Shown here: positions 16,351-24,843 of the stretch, one piece after another
Layout of the letters: each line of letters starts with the position of its first letter
How positions within the stretch are numbered: position 1 is the first letter of the stretch
Source: Syntrophus sp. PtaU1.Bin005
GTDB lineage: Bacteria > Desulfobacterota > Syntrophia > Syntrophales > Syntrophaceae
Direction of reading: 5' to 3'
DNA length: 33,012 nucleotides
NCBI GenBank assembly: GCA_002067745.1
Contig: MVRU01000026.1
Span: 1 to 33,012, forward strand
The notes under the pieces: generated by a model
What the model was told of the DNA's origin: nothing
Seen by the model: the letters and a program-made list of their open reading frames with translations, nothing else
Database searches by the model: none
Program-made: the position numbers and the translations under genes

Positions 16351-18173
16351 GCGTCACATCCCTGCAGTTTGAAGAGTTTGGTCACTTGTTGAACCAGCTT
16401 TTCAGTCCTTGAGTCGATCTGATCGACACTCCAACCAGCTGCGCTGGCCAGGTATTCATTGAGTTTGAGTCCATTTTTGTAGCCTACCGCTCGACCTTGC
16501 CGGTCCATACGATCTCGCTTGTCCTCAAAACTCTTATTTCCAAGAGCACTGTTAAATCCGGAAATTGTCAGGTTGCCCAATTTGTGAACATGCGTTTGTT
16601 GAATTTCCTTCGCCTTTTTTTCATCACCACCGGCAATCATGTTTATCCAGGACTGCGGGATATTATCTCCTTGAGGGAAAATATGCTCGATGGTCCACAT
16701 GAACTGCTTGTTTTCAAAGCGCCATAGATCCACCCAGGTTTCTTTGGTCATGGCCTGCTCGGCAAGTGCACAAAGAATGAACCGGGTTACCCCCGAGTTC
16801 TCCTCATAAATCGGGCCTTCTAACTTGTGCTGGAATGCATCATCCGAAGCAGATACAGCCACAAGTTGCTGCTCAATTGACTGAGGAATCGCGTCAGCAC
16901 GCAGCTTACTGATCTTTTCAATTACCGTCATGAAGAGCCGGTTAAGATCTCGTGTCGGAGGCGTGTCGGTAAGGTTACGGCGAACAAAGAAGCGGGCCAG
17001 AAGTTTGACTATTGACTCCAGGTGGTCATTAGTAAGTTCATGCTTATCTTTTTGCACAAGCAAATACAGCATCAGCAAGTAAGACGGTGCGCCCTGAATC
17101 CGGTCCAGATCCTTCAGCGGTTTTTCCAGCGGCTCCCAGGCTTCATGGTTATTGCGGCCAAGCATCAGCGCATACAACTGGCCAGCAGCGCGAATGGCCT
17201 GCAGGTGGTTTTTGGCGTCCTGATTGATCAGCTTTTCGTAAATCTGAATCAAGTTGGATCGAGTGGCCACCGGGCCCAGGGGATCTTTCTTCTTGTCGTC
17301 GTCTTTGCGGAAGGGTGCGTTCAGCGTGTCTTTGAACGCGTTGTAATAGTGCCTGAAAAAGCGCTCCTGAACGCTATAGTCATCTCCAAGGTAGCCCAGC
17401 AGTTTGTTCCATACATCAAAGTATTGGTCCACCTTGCCGGGTTCGGCAGATTCCAGTCGGGCCAGCAACTTGTTCTTGATTAAGTCGATGGCCGTAAGCG
17501 GCATGCCCCGGTTGTTGAGAGACTCGAAAAGCGTGTAGGCATCAGCATGGCTCGCCACTTCGATCTTCACCAGGCAGGCCTGGCTCACTTTGTCAAGGAA
17601 AGCCATGATTGACGCCAAACGATCGTTCTCGCCATTCACCATCTCTTCAATACGTGATTGAAAGTAGCGGAAGGCACGGAAGATCTTACGGTTTCCTGCG
17701 TAGGCTGGCGTATCGCATTGGCTGATTACACCCACCTCGGATAATACGGCGCGGTAGTCATTTTGGTTGTTGTTCTGAATCTGCGGAATGACGCGCAGCT
17801 GGTCATCTCCCTTTTTCAGCACCAGTTTGCGCTTGATATTGATCAGCTCCACACGCTGGTCATCATCCAGGTCTTTTTCGTGCAGCTTCAACGACTGGTA
17901 TAGTGCCGTAAACAAAAGAGACAGCGTCGTCAGCCGTTGCTGACCGTCCACAACCTCCAGGCGCTGTACGGCCAACGTGTCGGTGGTCTGGTTGATGCAG
18001 ATGATCGAGCCAAGGAAGTAGCTGGGGTCGTTTTCAAGCACATCGTCGAACAGGCTTTCCCACTGATTCTTACCCCAGGTATATTCCCGCTGGTAGCGGG
18101 GAATGGCATAAACCACTCCCGCTTCGATGTCGAAGAGCTGTGAGACTGGGTAGTTGTTAACCGACTTGATCAT
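16347..18173 (-). CDS. GmrSD/BrxU-like DUF262-DUF1524 nuclease
   Basis: The N-terminal DUF262 domain has IPRYQREYTW (24-33) and the nucleotide-binding signature DGQQRLTTL (76-84). A further core motif is TLFESLNNRGMPLTAIDLIKN at about 212-232, typical of the family. Helical middle part, then a C-terminal DUF1524 HNH-type nuclease: WTIEHIFPQ, HKLGNLTISGFNSALGN and SFEDKRDRM. This single-chain architecture (608 aa) is that of BrxU and GmrSD, type IV enzymes that cut modified phage DNA and use NTPs. It sits between pglX and pglZ, as brxU does in the Escherichia fergusonii plasmid BREX locus. Overlaps of 4 bp at both ends show tight coupling. It would cover phages that evade BREX through base modification (inference). 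Confidence 0.9.
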   Translation of the reverse strand: MIKSVNNYPVSQLFDIEAGVVYAIPRYQREYTWGKNQWESLFDDVLENDPSYFLGSIICINQTTDTLAVQRLEVVDGQQRLTTLSLLFTALYQSLKLHEKDLDDDQRVELINIKRKLVLKKGDDQLRVIPQIQNNNQNDYRAVLSEVGVISQCDTPAYAGNRKIFRAFRYFQSRIEEMVNGENDRLASIMAFLDKVSQACLVKIEVASHADAYTLFESLNNRGMPLTAIDLIKNKLLARLESAEPGKVDQYFDVWNKLLGYLGDDYSVQERFFRHYYNAFKDTLNAPFRKDDDKKKDPLGPVATRSNLIQIYEKLINQDAKNHLQAIRAAGQLYALMLGRNNHEAWEPLEKPLKDLDRIQGAPSYLLMLYLLVQKDKHELTNDHLESIVKLLARFFVRRNLTDTPPTRDLNRLFMTVIEKISKLRADAIPQSIEQQLVAVSASDDAFQHKLEGPIYEENSGVTRFILCALAEQAMTKETWVDLWRFENKQFMWTIEHIFPQGDNIPQSWINMIAGGDEKKAKEIQQTHVHKLGNLTISGFNSALGNKSFEDKRDRMDRQGRAVGYKNGLKLNEYLASAAGWSVDQIDSRTEKLVQQVTKLFKLQGCDA

Positions 18174-21100
18174 TCATTCTCCTCCTGGTGTTCAACAACA
18201 ATACGTTGAGCCTCTCGGTCATAGCCATCCGCCAAGTCTCTCAAGGTAACGGCAAATCGTTGAAAACCGGCGTTCTCCACATCCTCGGCTTTACTTCGGA
18301 ACTGTTCAGCCAGTTCTTTTTCCGGGTTGCCCGTTGGATCAACCCTATGAACACCGCGTGAGTTGAAAGTTCCTGTTCTGAAACCATTGCGCATGTCTTC
18401 AGCATCACGGTCATTCAGGGCTGTGGCGACAGCACTGTGTATCCACAGCCCGTTCGGATCTGATGGGGCGTGAATCAAAACTTCACCAATATGAATCAAC
18501 GCAACCTCCAGGTGACCTGACTCTGCGCACAGTGTTTTGACGCGCTGGAGCCATTCGTTGAAATGCTCTTCGCTGAAAGTTCCACCTTCCTGTGTCCCCG
18601 GAGGTGTTTCCCACTCATCCAGAAGCCGCCAAGCATTTGTTGCTATTGCCTTTGATTCCTCAGTAGGTTCCCTTGACGGTTGATCTTCTTTCTTTGAGCG
18701 GTAGATCAGTTGGATCACCTCACAAAAGAACTCAGGATCACTGGCCAGCCTGCTTTCGAGGAGTTTGGGTACGGCTCCTCTATGACGGTCCAGCAAGGGG
18801 AGATATGCCCACTCCACTTTAAAGAGGTCTTCTTGGGGAACCAAAGGATCTGACTGAAGAAACTTAATCAGTTCGATGATGTCATATCCATCCATGGCAT
18901 CGGTTGGTTCACTGGAAGAAAGCGCGGTGAGCAACGCTCGAATACATTGATCAACATCGATTGGCTGCTTGGCATGACGCATCCTGTCCAGGCAATTGAT
19001 CGCCGCATGTGGCCTTGCATGTTCGATAAGCTTTTCAATGGCAATGGCAAGATCGCCATCGGCTTGATAGGCATTGGCACCGGTGCGGGACCAATATTCA
19101 TTCTCATTTTCTTTAAGCCATTCAGAAACACGATCCCATGCCTCCTTAGTAAAAGGCAGGCAAGCCAGGAATTGGCCTATTTGCCCTGGCGTCCAACCTG
19201 ATTTATCGACGTTGTCGCACCATTCCCATCCGTAGATATGGTATCGCCGCCAGACGAATCCGCTGACCAAAGCCTTGTTCTTGTAATCCTTCGCATTTAA
19301 AAAGTGAGGTAAAAGGGTCAGATCAATCACATCATCCGCGATAACGCCAAGTGAGTGACCTACCTTGCCCGGTGAAGTTACGGATTCGGCAAATCGGACG
19401 ACACTTTCGACACCATTTTGCTGAAAGATTTCCGTTATGGCTGTTTCCCGCCGCGCGTTGAGTTTCCTTTGCTGCTCTTCCCAATCGCCGTTATCCTTGA
19501 AGAGATCAAAGTCATGATCAGCAAAGAGATGTTGATACAGGTTGAATGGATTTGTTGGGGTGAGCTTTTCAGAAACATTTTCAATGCGGGAAATCAAGTC
19601 ATCGGGCAATGCCCATTTTGCATCTGAAAACCGCCGGTGTTTGTTTGTGAATTTCGTTAGATGATCCCAAAGTAGAAGTCGTTGGTCTTCAGGAAGTTCG
19701 GATATGGTTTGTGAGGAAAGAACTTCGGCAAGTTGATCAAAGGCTGGTTCAGGCAGGTGATCAAAATGATCAATCAATTGTGAGAGCCGAGTGGTTTCAT
19801 AGTTAGCGGCACTCACTGCAAGCTCCGCATAAAACGACGCCTGTTGCCAGTATTCTTGATGTGTTACGCCCTTATCCAAGTCATCAGGGATTATATTCCG
19901 CCAATTTGGCTTGTATGACCCAAAAGAGGTCTGGTGTTGGCCGGGTAGCAACTGAATGATCAATTTCCAGGCGATATCCGGCCACTCCTTAAGGAGTGTT
20001 TGCACCGCCACCCTGCGCTTATCAACAGACGCCATCGTTTGAGGAAACCAAGGGAGCAAAATGGTTGCCAGTGAATTGGAAGGGCGATTAGCCCACTGAC
20101 CGCCGGGATCATGACTGGCAAGTTCGCCAAGCGCAATACAGACTCTAACAAGGTATTGTTCATCCCAGGCTAATCCTTCCAGTGCCCAGAGTAAACCTGT
20201 TATATAGTTCCTGCCAGTGATACCGTTGCCTTCTTGGGCAAAAAGCTCATCAAAAGGACAGGGTGACAGTCGCAGCGCCTTTTCGACCTCACCAAGGAAT
20301 TCACCTGGGGCAGCTTCGGCTAGAGTGGGCAATAAACTGTTCAAGCTGCCCCAGATAACCCCGTCAGCGGCAGTAAGAGTATCGCGTATCACCAATATGC
20401 AGGTCGACTCTGCTTTCCCTTGTGTACAGTTGATACACGCATCGGGCTGGTTACCCAGAATAGCTAGCCCCTCTGCGACTCCATTTCGCAATACCTGGGA
20501 ATACTTCAGCACCTTACCATGGATACTGGCCGCATATCGCTCTTCGGCAGGCAGTTCGAAAACAGGGTCAGGCTCTTTCAGTATGGTGACAACAAGGGAC
20601 TTAAAGGTCTCAAGATTCTGATCAAGGATGCGCGATCCTAGTAGGTTCCAAAGCTCAGCTCGATTGACGACTTTCCAGATGCCGTTTTTGAGAGACAATG
20701 GGCTGGCAGGGCAGTGCAATATTTCTCGCGCCTTCTGTAGCCAGGCTTCGTAACCGATTCCGAGCAACTGGGTAATTGCTTCAATGTCACTTTTGCTCTT
20801 TTCATTCCAAGCTCCAATCAGAACTGCCAACGCCAAGTAGGTGGCGTCAGAATGATTTTTCCAATCATCGGAAAGCTCTTTCGGTTTTGGTTTAGCGATA
20901 GAATTCAGGTTATGAATTGCTGCCTTAACTGCAGTAAGGCACATTTCAGCAGTGTATCTGTCTGGATGAAAGTCTTCTTTCATCTGCTGATACGGATGGA
21001 TGTAATTGCGAAAATTTCTCAGGTGGTGTCCGAAATTCTTTACATCTAGCCTTAAGATGCCGAGGCCGTGGGCGACGTCAATAAATTGTGCGAGACTCCA

Positions 21101-21412
21101 ATCTTTAAACGGTTTCGGCTTCCCATTTTCGTCCTTTGGAGACCGCGACGAACGATTGAAATCCGCAGGCCTTTTATTCGCTAAACCAAGAAGAAGGCCT
21201 TCTAGCAAGGAGCCACAAAGCATGATGGTGGCCATAGGTGAGTGTGCCACGCAACACTGTGCCTCTCTGAAACGGTCTTCCAAAATGGTGATAAATCCTG
21301 AGTCCACTAAAGAAGAATGCAGGGATAGTTCCTCAACAGCCTGAGAAGGTGCCTCGATCATGGTTTTAATTTGAAGGGAATTCAATGATTCTTGTTTCAG
21401 TTCACCGCTCAT
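18170..21412 (-). CDS. Large HEPN-domain protein, BREX accessory of unknown function
   Basis: The 1080-aa protein has an N-terminal HEPN-like domain (~35-170): MATIMLCGSLLEGLLLGLA, then WSLAQFIDVAHGLGIL, then LRNFRNYIHP (131-140). This supplies an R-x6-H motif (R132, H139), the catalytic pattern of many HEPN RNases. The remaining ~900 residues look all-helical, with many short leucine-rich and tryptophan-containing segments, suggesting a long repeat scaffold; no Walker motif is seen. It overlaps pglX and the DUF262 gene by 4 bp each. Base composition is more AT-rich than the start of pglX (25 G+C of 60 in 20881-20940). A scaffolded RNase that fires when BREX or the nuclease fails is one hypothesis; a structural sensor with an inactive HEPN fold is another. 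Confidence 0.75.
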   Translation of the reverse strand: MSGELKQESLNSLQIKTMIEAPSQAVEELSLHSSLVDSGFITILEDRFREAQCCVAHSPMATIMLCGSLLEGLLLGLANKRPADFNRSSRSPKDENGKPKPFKDWSLAQFIDVAHGLGILRLDVKNFGHHLRNFRNYIHPYQQMKEDFHPDRYTAEMCLTAVKAAIHNLNSIAKPKPKELSDDWKNHSDATYLALAVLIGAWNEKSKSDIEAITQLLGIGYEAWLQKAREILHCPASPLSLKNGIWKVVNRAELWNLLGSRILDQNLETFKSLVVTILKEPDPVFELPAEERYAASIHGKVLKYSQVLRNGVAEGLAILGNQPDACINCTQGKAESTCILVIRDTLTAADGVIWGSLNSLLPTLAEAAPGEFLGEVEKALRLSPCPFDELFAQEGNGITGRNYITGLLWALEGLAWDEQYLVRVCIALGELASHDPGGQWANRPSNSLATILLPWFPQTMASVDKRRVAVQTLLKEWPDIAWKLIIQLLPGQHQTSFGSYKPNWRNIIPDDLDKGVTHQEYWQQASFYAELAVSAANYETTRLSQLIDHFDHLPEPAFDQLAEVLSSQTISELPEDQRLLLWDHLTKFTNKHRRFSDAKWALPDDLISRIENVSEKLTPTNPFNLYQHLFADHDFDLFKDNGDWEEQQRKLNARRETAITEIFQQNGVESVVRFAESVTSPGKVGHSLGVIADDVIDLTLLPHFLNAKDYKNKALVSGFVWRRYHIYGWEWCDNVDKSGWTPGQIGQFLACLPFTKEAWDRVSEWLKENENEYWSRTGANAYQADGDLAIAIEKLIEHARPHAAINCLDRMRHAKQPIDVDQCIRALLTALSSSEPTDAMDGYDIIELIKFLQSDPLVPQEDLFKVEWAYLPLLDRHRGAVPKLLESRLASDPEFFCEVIQLIYRSKKEDQPSREPTEESKAIATNAWRLLDEWETPPGTQEGGTFSEEHFNEWLQRVKTLCAESGHLEVALIHIGEVLIHAPSDPNGLWIHSAVATALNDRDAEDMRNGFRTGTFNSRGVHRVDPTGNPEKELAEQFRSKAEDVENAGFQRFAVTLRDLADGYDREAQRIVVEHQEENE

Positions 21413-24400
21413 CTTATCCCCTCCCGTGCGGCACGTTTCTCGGCCAGGGTCAGGTGGTGGTCATTGATGCGGTCGCCCTTGAACACGTTATACCAAGGGG
21501 CGGATTCCACGTCCTTGCCCCGGTCCTTGTTCCATTTGATGTTGGGTTTGTCGCGCAGGACGCCTGCTCCTTTCTTGCCGACATCGGGTACGGTGAGGAA
21601 GGGGCGGATGTTGAGGCGCACGCCGTCGTTGAGATCCGGGTCCCAGCCTATGGGCTGCTTTTCCAGCGGCTTCCAGCGCACGAAGATGTCATAGGGCGCT
21701 TCGCCTTCTATGATCAGTTCCAGCTTTTTCTTGAGGGCCTCTGCGGCAGCCAGTCGTTCCTGGGCTCCGTCCACACCGCCGGCGATATCCTGCTTCTGGC
21801 GGCTGATCCAGTCGCCCAGATAGGTGTAGATCAGAGTCTCCAGCAACTTGGTGTCGAGCTTGTGATAATTGACCAGGGCGGCAAAGCCGTCGCGCAGGCC
21901 ATCCCAGATGTGCCAGATGAAGGGGCGATGCTGGAACAGCTTGCAGTGCTGGGTGAAGAACTTCTCCCGCAGCCAGGTCTCCAACGTTTTGCCCGCATGA
22001 TTGGCGCTCTTCAGCAGCGCAGCCAGGGTATCGTTGGACCAGGCATCGCCATAGGCAGCGACCAGCAGGTTCAGCAAACGGTCAGCCGCCGAAGCCTCGC
22101 CCCGCACCGGCGGAATGCAGACGATGCCGTCCTCATCGGCGTAGCCAGCCAGGGCTTCGCAGTGATTGACCCATTCGCGCTGCTCGTCTGTCAGTTCCAT
22201 GTTGGCATCAAGCTCGGCAGGCCAGCGGTAGCCGAGGAGGCGGGCAACGGCGACGTGCAACACGGTGTCATCGGTGCGCAGCGGGCCGTGAGCAGTCCAT
22301 TTTTTCTCTTCATTCCAGATGACCGAGCCGCAGGGGTGGCCGTGGAAGATCCATTGGGTGGGATCGTCGGTATAAGGTTTGGGTAGGCCGTTGGGGTATT
22401 TTTTCCCGGTGACTTTGGTCCAGTAACCAAGATTGAAGGGCACTTTGACCATAGTGTGAGCAGCTACATCCAATTTTTGATTTAGTTTTCTTATCTCGGA
22501 TAAATACTCACCTGATTCTATGAAGCTGAAAATCGAGGGCAAAAAGCCGTTGTTATTCTGGGTCAAGACAGAAGTGTTATTGTCGAAAATGTTCGAGCAA
22601 TAAATCGAAAAAGGCATTTCTCTCATTTGAGATTGAATAATACCTGGTTTCCCCCAAACATCTTGACTTCGGATTCCAAATTCCTTGATGCCTTGCTTAT
22701 CAATCTCATCGAGAGTTAAACAGACCTTTTCTTTGCCAGAATAATGCCTTTTCGTTGATGGAGTTGATTCCAACAATTGCCATACCGCGGGAATTCCAAA
22801 AAACTCCCAGTGATACTTCACGACTCTGTCGGTCTGACCTGGTTTCGAACCGTAATTGATGGTAGCCACTTCAGAGAGCAGAGAAGAGTTATTTACTGCC
22901 TGAAATACGACAACAGCATCCGGATTCTCCAGCTGTTTGGTCTGCACAACACTCTTTATTTCAGCAGCCAACAACTGTTCAGCTTTTTCGGCGGCAGTCC
23001 GGGGTTCAGATACATCCACGCCGCGAATCAAGTTGCCATCATCTGACTCTCCAAACAGCCCGCCCGATTCCTTTGTTGAGTTGCCATGACTTATAGTAAT
23101 CAATTGGACATTGAAGTCCCACATAGGGGTTTGAAATGCCTGTGGTCCCAAACGGGCAATCAGATGCCAGGTGTCGTTCTTCAGCAGCTTCTCACGAAAT
23201 TTCTTGTAGCTTGTCAGAAACAGCCAGTTCTGAGGTAAGACAATGCTGGAGGTGCCGCCCTGGACACAGAACTCCAGACAGCGGTCGAGAAATACGGTCG
23301 CCAGATCGTTCTTCGCAGCTGAATATTGCCTTTCGCAGAAATCTCTCAGCCGCTTGTTTTGCTTGCCTCGCACCAGATACGGCACGTTGGTTATGACCCA
23401 TTGATACCGCCCGGCAAGCAGGGTTGCGGCTTTTGCCAGTCCCTGGGCAACAACAGCGACTTCCTGTTGTTCCTCGCCTTGTTCCTGATTCAATGCCTGT
23501 TCCACTGCGCTGGAGAGTTCGTCCCAATGCACCAGCTTGGCGGCGTCGGTTTTGACAGGATTAAGCAGGCTGCCCAGTACCGGAGCATCCTTGAAGGTTT
23601 CGTACATCCAGTCGAGGGCAATTCGAAGATTGTGTTTACCCATAGCCAACTGTTTCCATTCTTCCTTGGCGACGCTTACCGAAAAACCGGAACAAGCCAC
23701 ATTCAGTCCCGGCAACACGCGATAGCCCCCGGCACCGGGGTATTTCCACGCGGTCAGCGCCAGGGCGAAGGCGGCCAGTTCCACGCAGCGCTGATCCAGT
23801 TCCAGACCATGGATGTTTTCCCGCAGCACGGCATCCACCGCTTCTTTGGCCGAAAGGCTGTCGCGCTCCATGCGCATGGTCACCAACATCAGGAAGGCAG
23901 CGACCAGAAAGTGACCCGAGCCGCAGCAGGGGTCGAGGGTCTTAAGGTCGGCAAGCTGCTCCGGCCAGCCGTCAAAGGTTCCGGCTGCCGGTGTCCATCT
24001 CTTGTTACCTTCTGGGTCTTCCACCTGCACGAAACGCAGATACTCCAGCGGCACGCCGGGGATGGCCGCTTTCCGGCGCAGCTCTTCTTCGCTGCTGGCG
24101 TTTTGGAGGTCGGCCTCGGTGAGCCGTCTTGCCGCCCACCAGGCTCCCAAAGAGTTGTCGAGCAGGAAGCTGACCATGTAGGGTTCGGTGAAGAGCTGGG
24201 TCACCGCGGGCAGCTCCCGTGCGCCGATCTTGACCTCGGAGGCGTTGATCTCGTCCTTTTTCTTGGCCTGCCAGAATTGATAGACCCAGCCGAGGCTGTC
24301 GGAGGCGGTAAACACCTCCAGCGGCAGGTCGGCCACCAGGCTTTTCAGCTTTTGCTGGTGCTCCGGGGGCAGCACCAGTTGGAATACCGGAGAGTCGAGC

Positions 24401-24840
24401 CGGAAGATCTGCGGCAGCATGCGGGCGGCGAACCGGGCGGCCAGTTCCCAGCCGTTGGCCGCGCCTTCTTCGGCGGCGAGGTCTTCACACTCTTCGAAGG
24501 TGACAGCCACCGGATCGTCCGGGTCCGGATACATCAGCAGGTTATTCTCTGCCAGGAAGCGGGCAAAGAGCATGCGGTGCCAGTGTTCGTAGGCAACCTC
24601 TTCGATCAGGCGATCCATTGTTTGGATCTTGCCACCATTCAGGGAATCACCCAGTTGACGACCGTGGACACGCAGCTTGCGACGCAGCTCCCTGTCCTGC
24701 TCGCTCAGGTAGGCAAAGGGTGTGGCCTCACCGACACCAAGATGTTCCAGCGCAGCACACGCGGCTTTCTCGGCGATGTCACGCGCATCCTTGATGGTGC
24801 ATTCGAGTTGGTTTCTCAGTATCTTGTCCAGTGGCTGCAT
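21409..24840 (-). CDS. pglX: PglX (BrxX) adenine-specific DNA methyltransferase
   Basis: The 1143-aa protein has the SAM-binding motif DPCCGSGHFL (~303-312) and the catalytic motif IV as NVPY (~485) rather than NPPY. IHGLELDQRCVELA is motif II-like. The protein is of normal length for type 1 PglX. It methylates adenine in an asymmetric site on host DNA and so marks self. Residues ~580-800, the likely target-recognition part, are encoded by clearly AT-richer DNA than the N-terminal part. It starts 3 bp after the DUF4062 gene's stop. Phase-variable repeats were not found in it. Confidence 0.95.
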   Translation of the reverse strand: MQPLDKILRNQLECTIKDARDIAEKAACAALEHLGVGEATPFAYLSEQDRELRRKLRVHGRQLGDSLNGGKIQTMDRLIEEVAYEHWHRMLFARFLAENNLLMYPDPDDPVAVTFEECEDLAAEEGAANGWELAARFAARMLPQIFRLDSPVFQLVLPPEHQQKLKSLVADLPLEVFTASDSLGWVYQFWQAKKKDEINASEVKIGARELPAVTQLFTEPYMVSFLLDNSLGAWWAARRLTEADLQNASSEEELRRKAAIPGVPLEYLRFVQVEDPEGNKRWTPAAGTFDGWPEQLADLKTLDPCCGSGHFLVAAFLMLVTMRMERDSLSAKEAVDAVLRENIHGLELDQRCVELAAFALALTAWKYPGAGGYRVLPGLNVACSGFSVSVAKEEWKQLAMGKHNLRIALDWMYETFKDAPVLGSLLNPVKTDAAKLVHWDELSSAVEQALNQEQGEEQQEVAVVAQGLAKAATLLAGRYQWVITNVPYLVRGKQNKRLRDFCERQYSAAKNDLATVFLDRCLEFCVQGGTSSIVLPQNWLFLTSYKKFREKLLKNDTWHLIARLGPQAFQTPMWDFNVQLITISHGNSTKESGGLFGESDDGNLIRGVDVSEPRTAAEKAEQLLAAEIKSVVQTKQLENPDAVVVFQAVNNSSLLSEVATINYGSKPGQTDRVVKYHWEFFGIPAVWQLLESTPSTKRHYSGKEKVCLTLDEIDKQGIKEFGIRSQDVWGKPGIIQSQMREMPFSIYCSNIFDNNTSVLTQNNNGFLPSIFSFIESGEYLSEIRKLNQKLDVAAHTMVKVPFNLGYWTKVTGKKYPNGLPKPYTDDPTQWIFHGHPCGSVIWNEEKKWTAHGPLRTDDTVLHVAVARLLGYRWPAELDANMELTDEQREWVNHCEALAGYADEDGIVCIPPVRGEASAADRLLNLLVAAYGDAWSNDTLAALLKSANHAGKTLETWLREKFFTQHCKLFQHRPFIWHIWDGLRDGFAALVNYHKLDTKLLETLIYTYLGDWISRQKQDIAGGVDGAQERLAAAEALKKKLELIIEGEAPYDIFVRWKPLEKQPIGWDPDLNDGVRLNIRPFLTVPDVGKKGAGVLRDKPNIKWNKDRGKDVESAPWYNVFKGDRINDHHLTLAEKRAAREGIR

Positions 24841-24843
24841 GGA

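Noticed and set aside
21385-22386. A 333-codon plus-strand frame antisense to the pglX 3' end
   Set aside because: Low-complexity, valine/glutamine-rich shadow of the methyltransferase gene with no family motif.
23380-23392. NVPY instead of NPPY in PglX as a sign of an inactive methyltransferase
   Set aside because: NxPY variants are tolerated in N6-adenine methyltransferases, and the SAM motif is intact, so I see no reason to call it dead.
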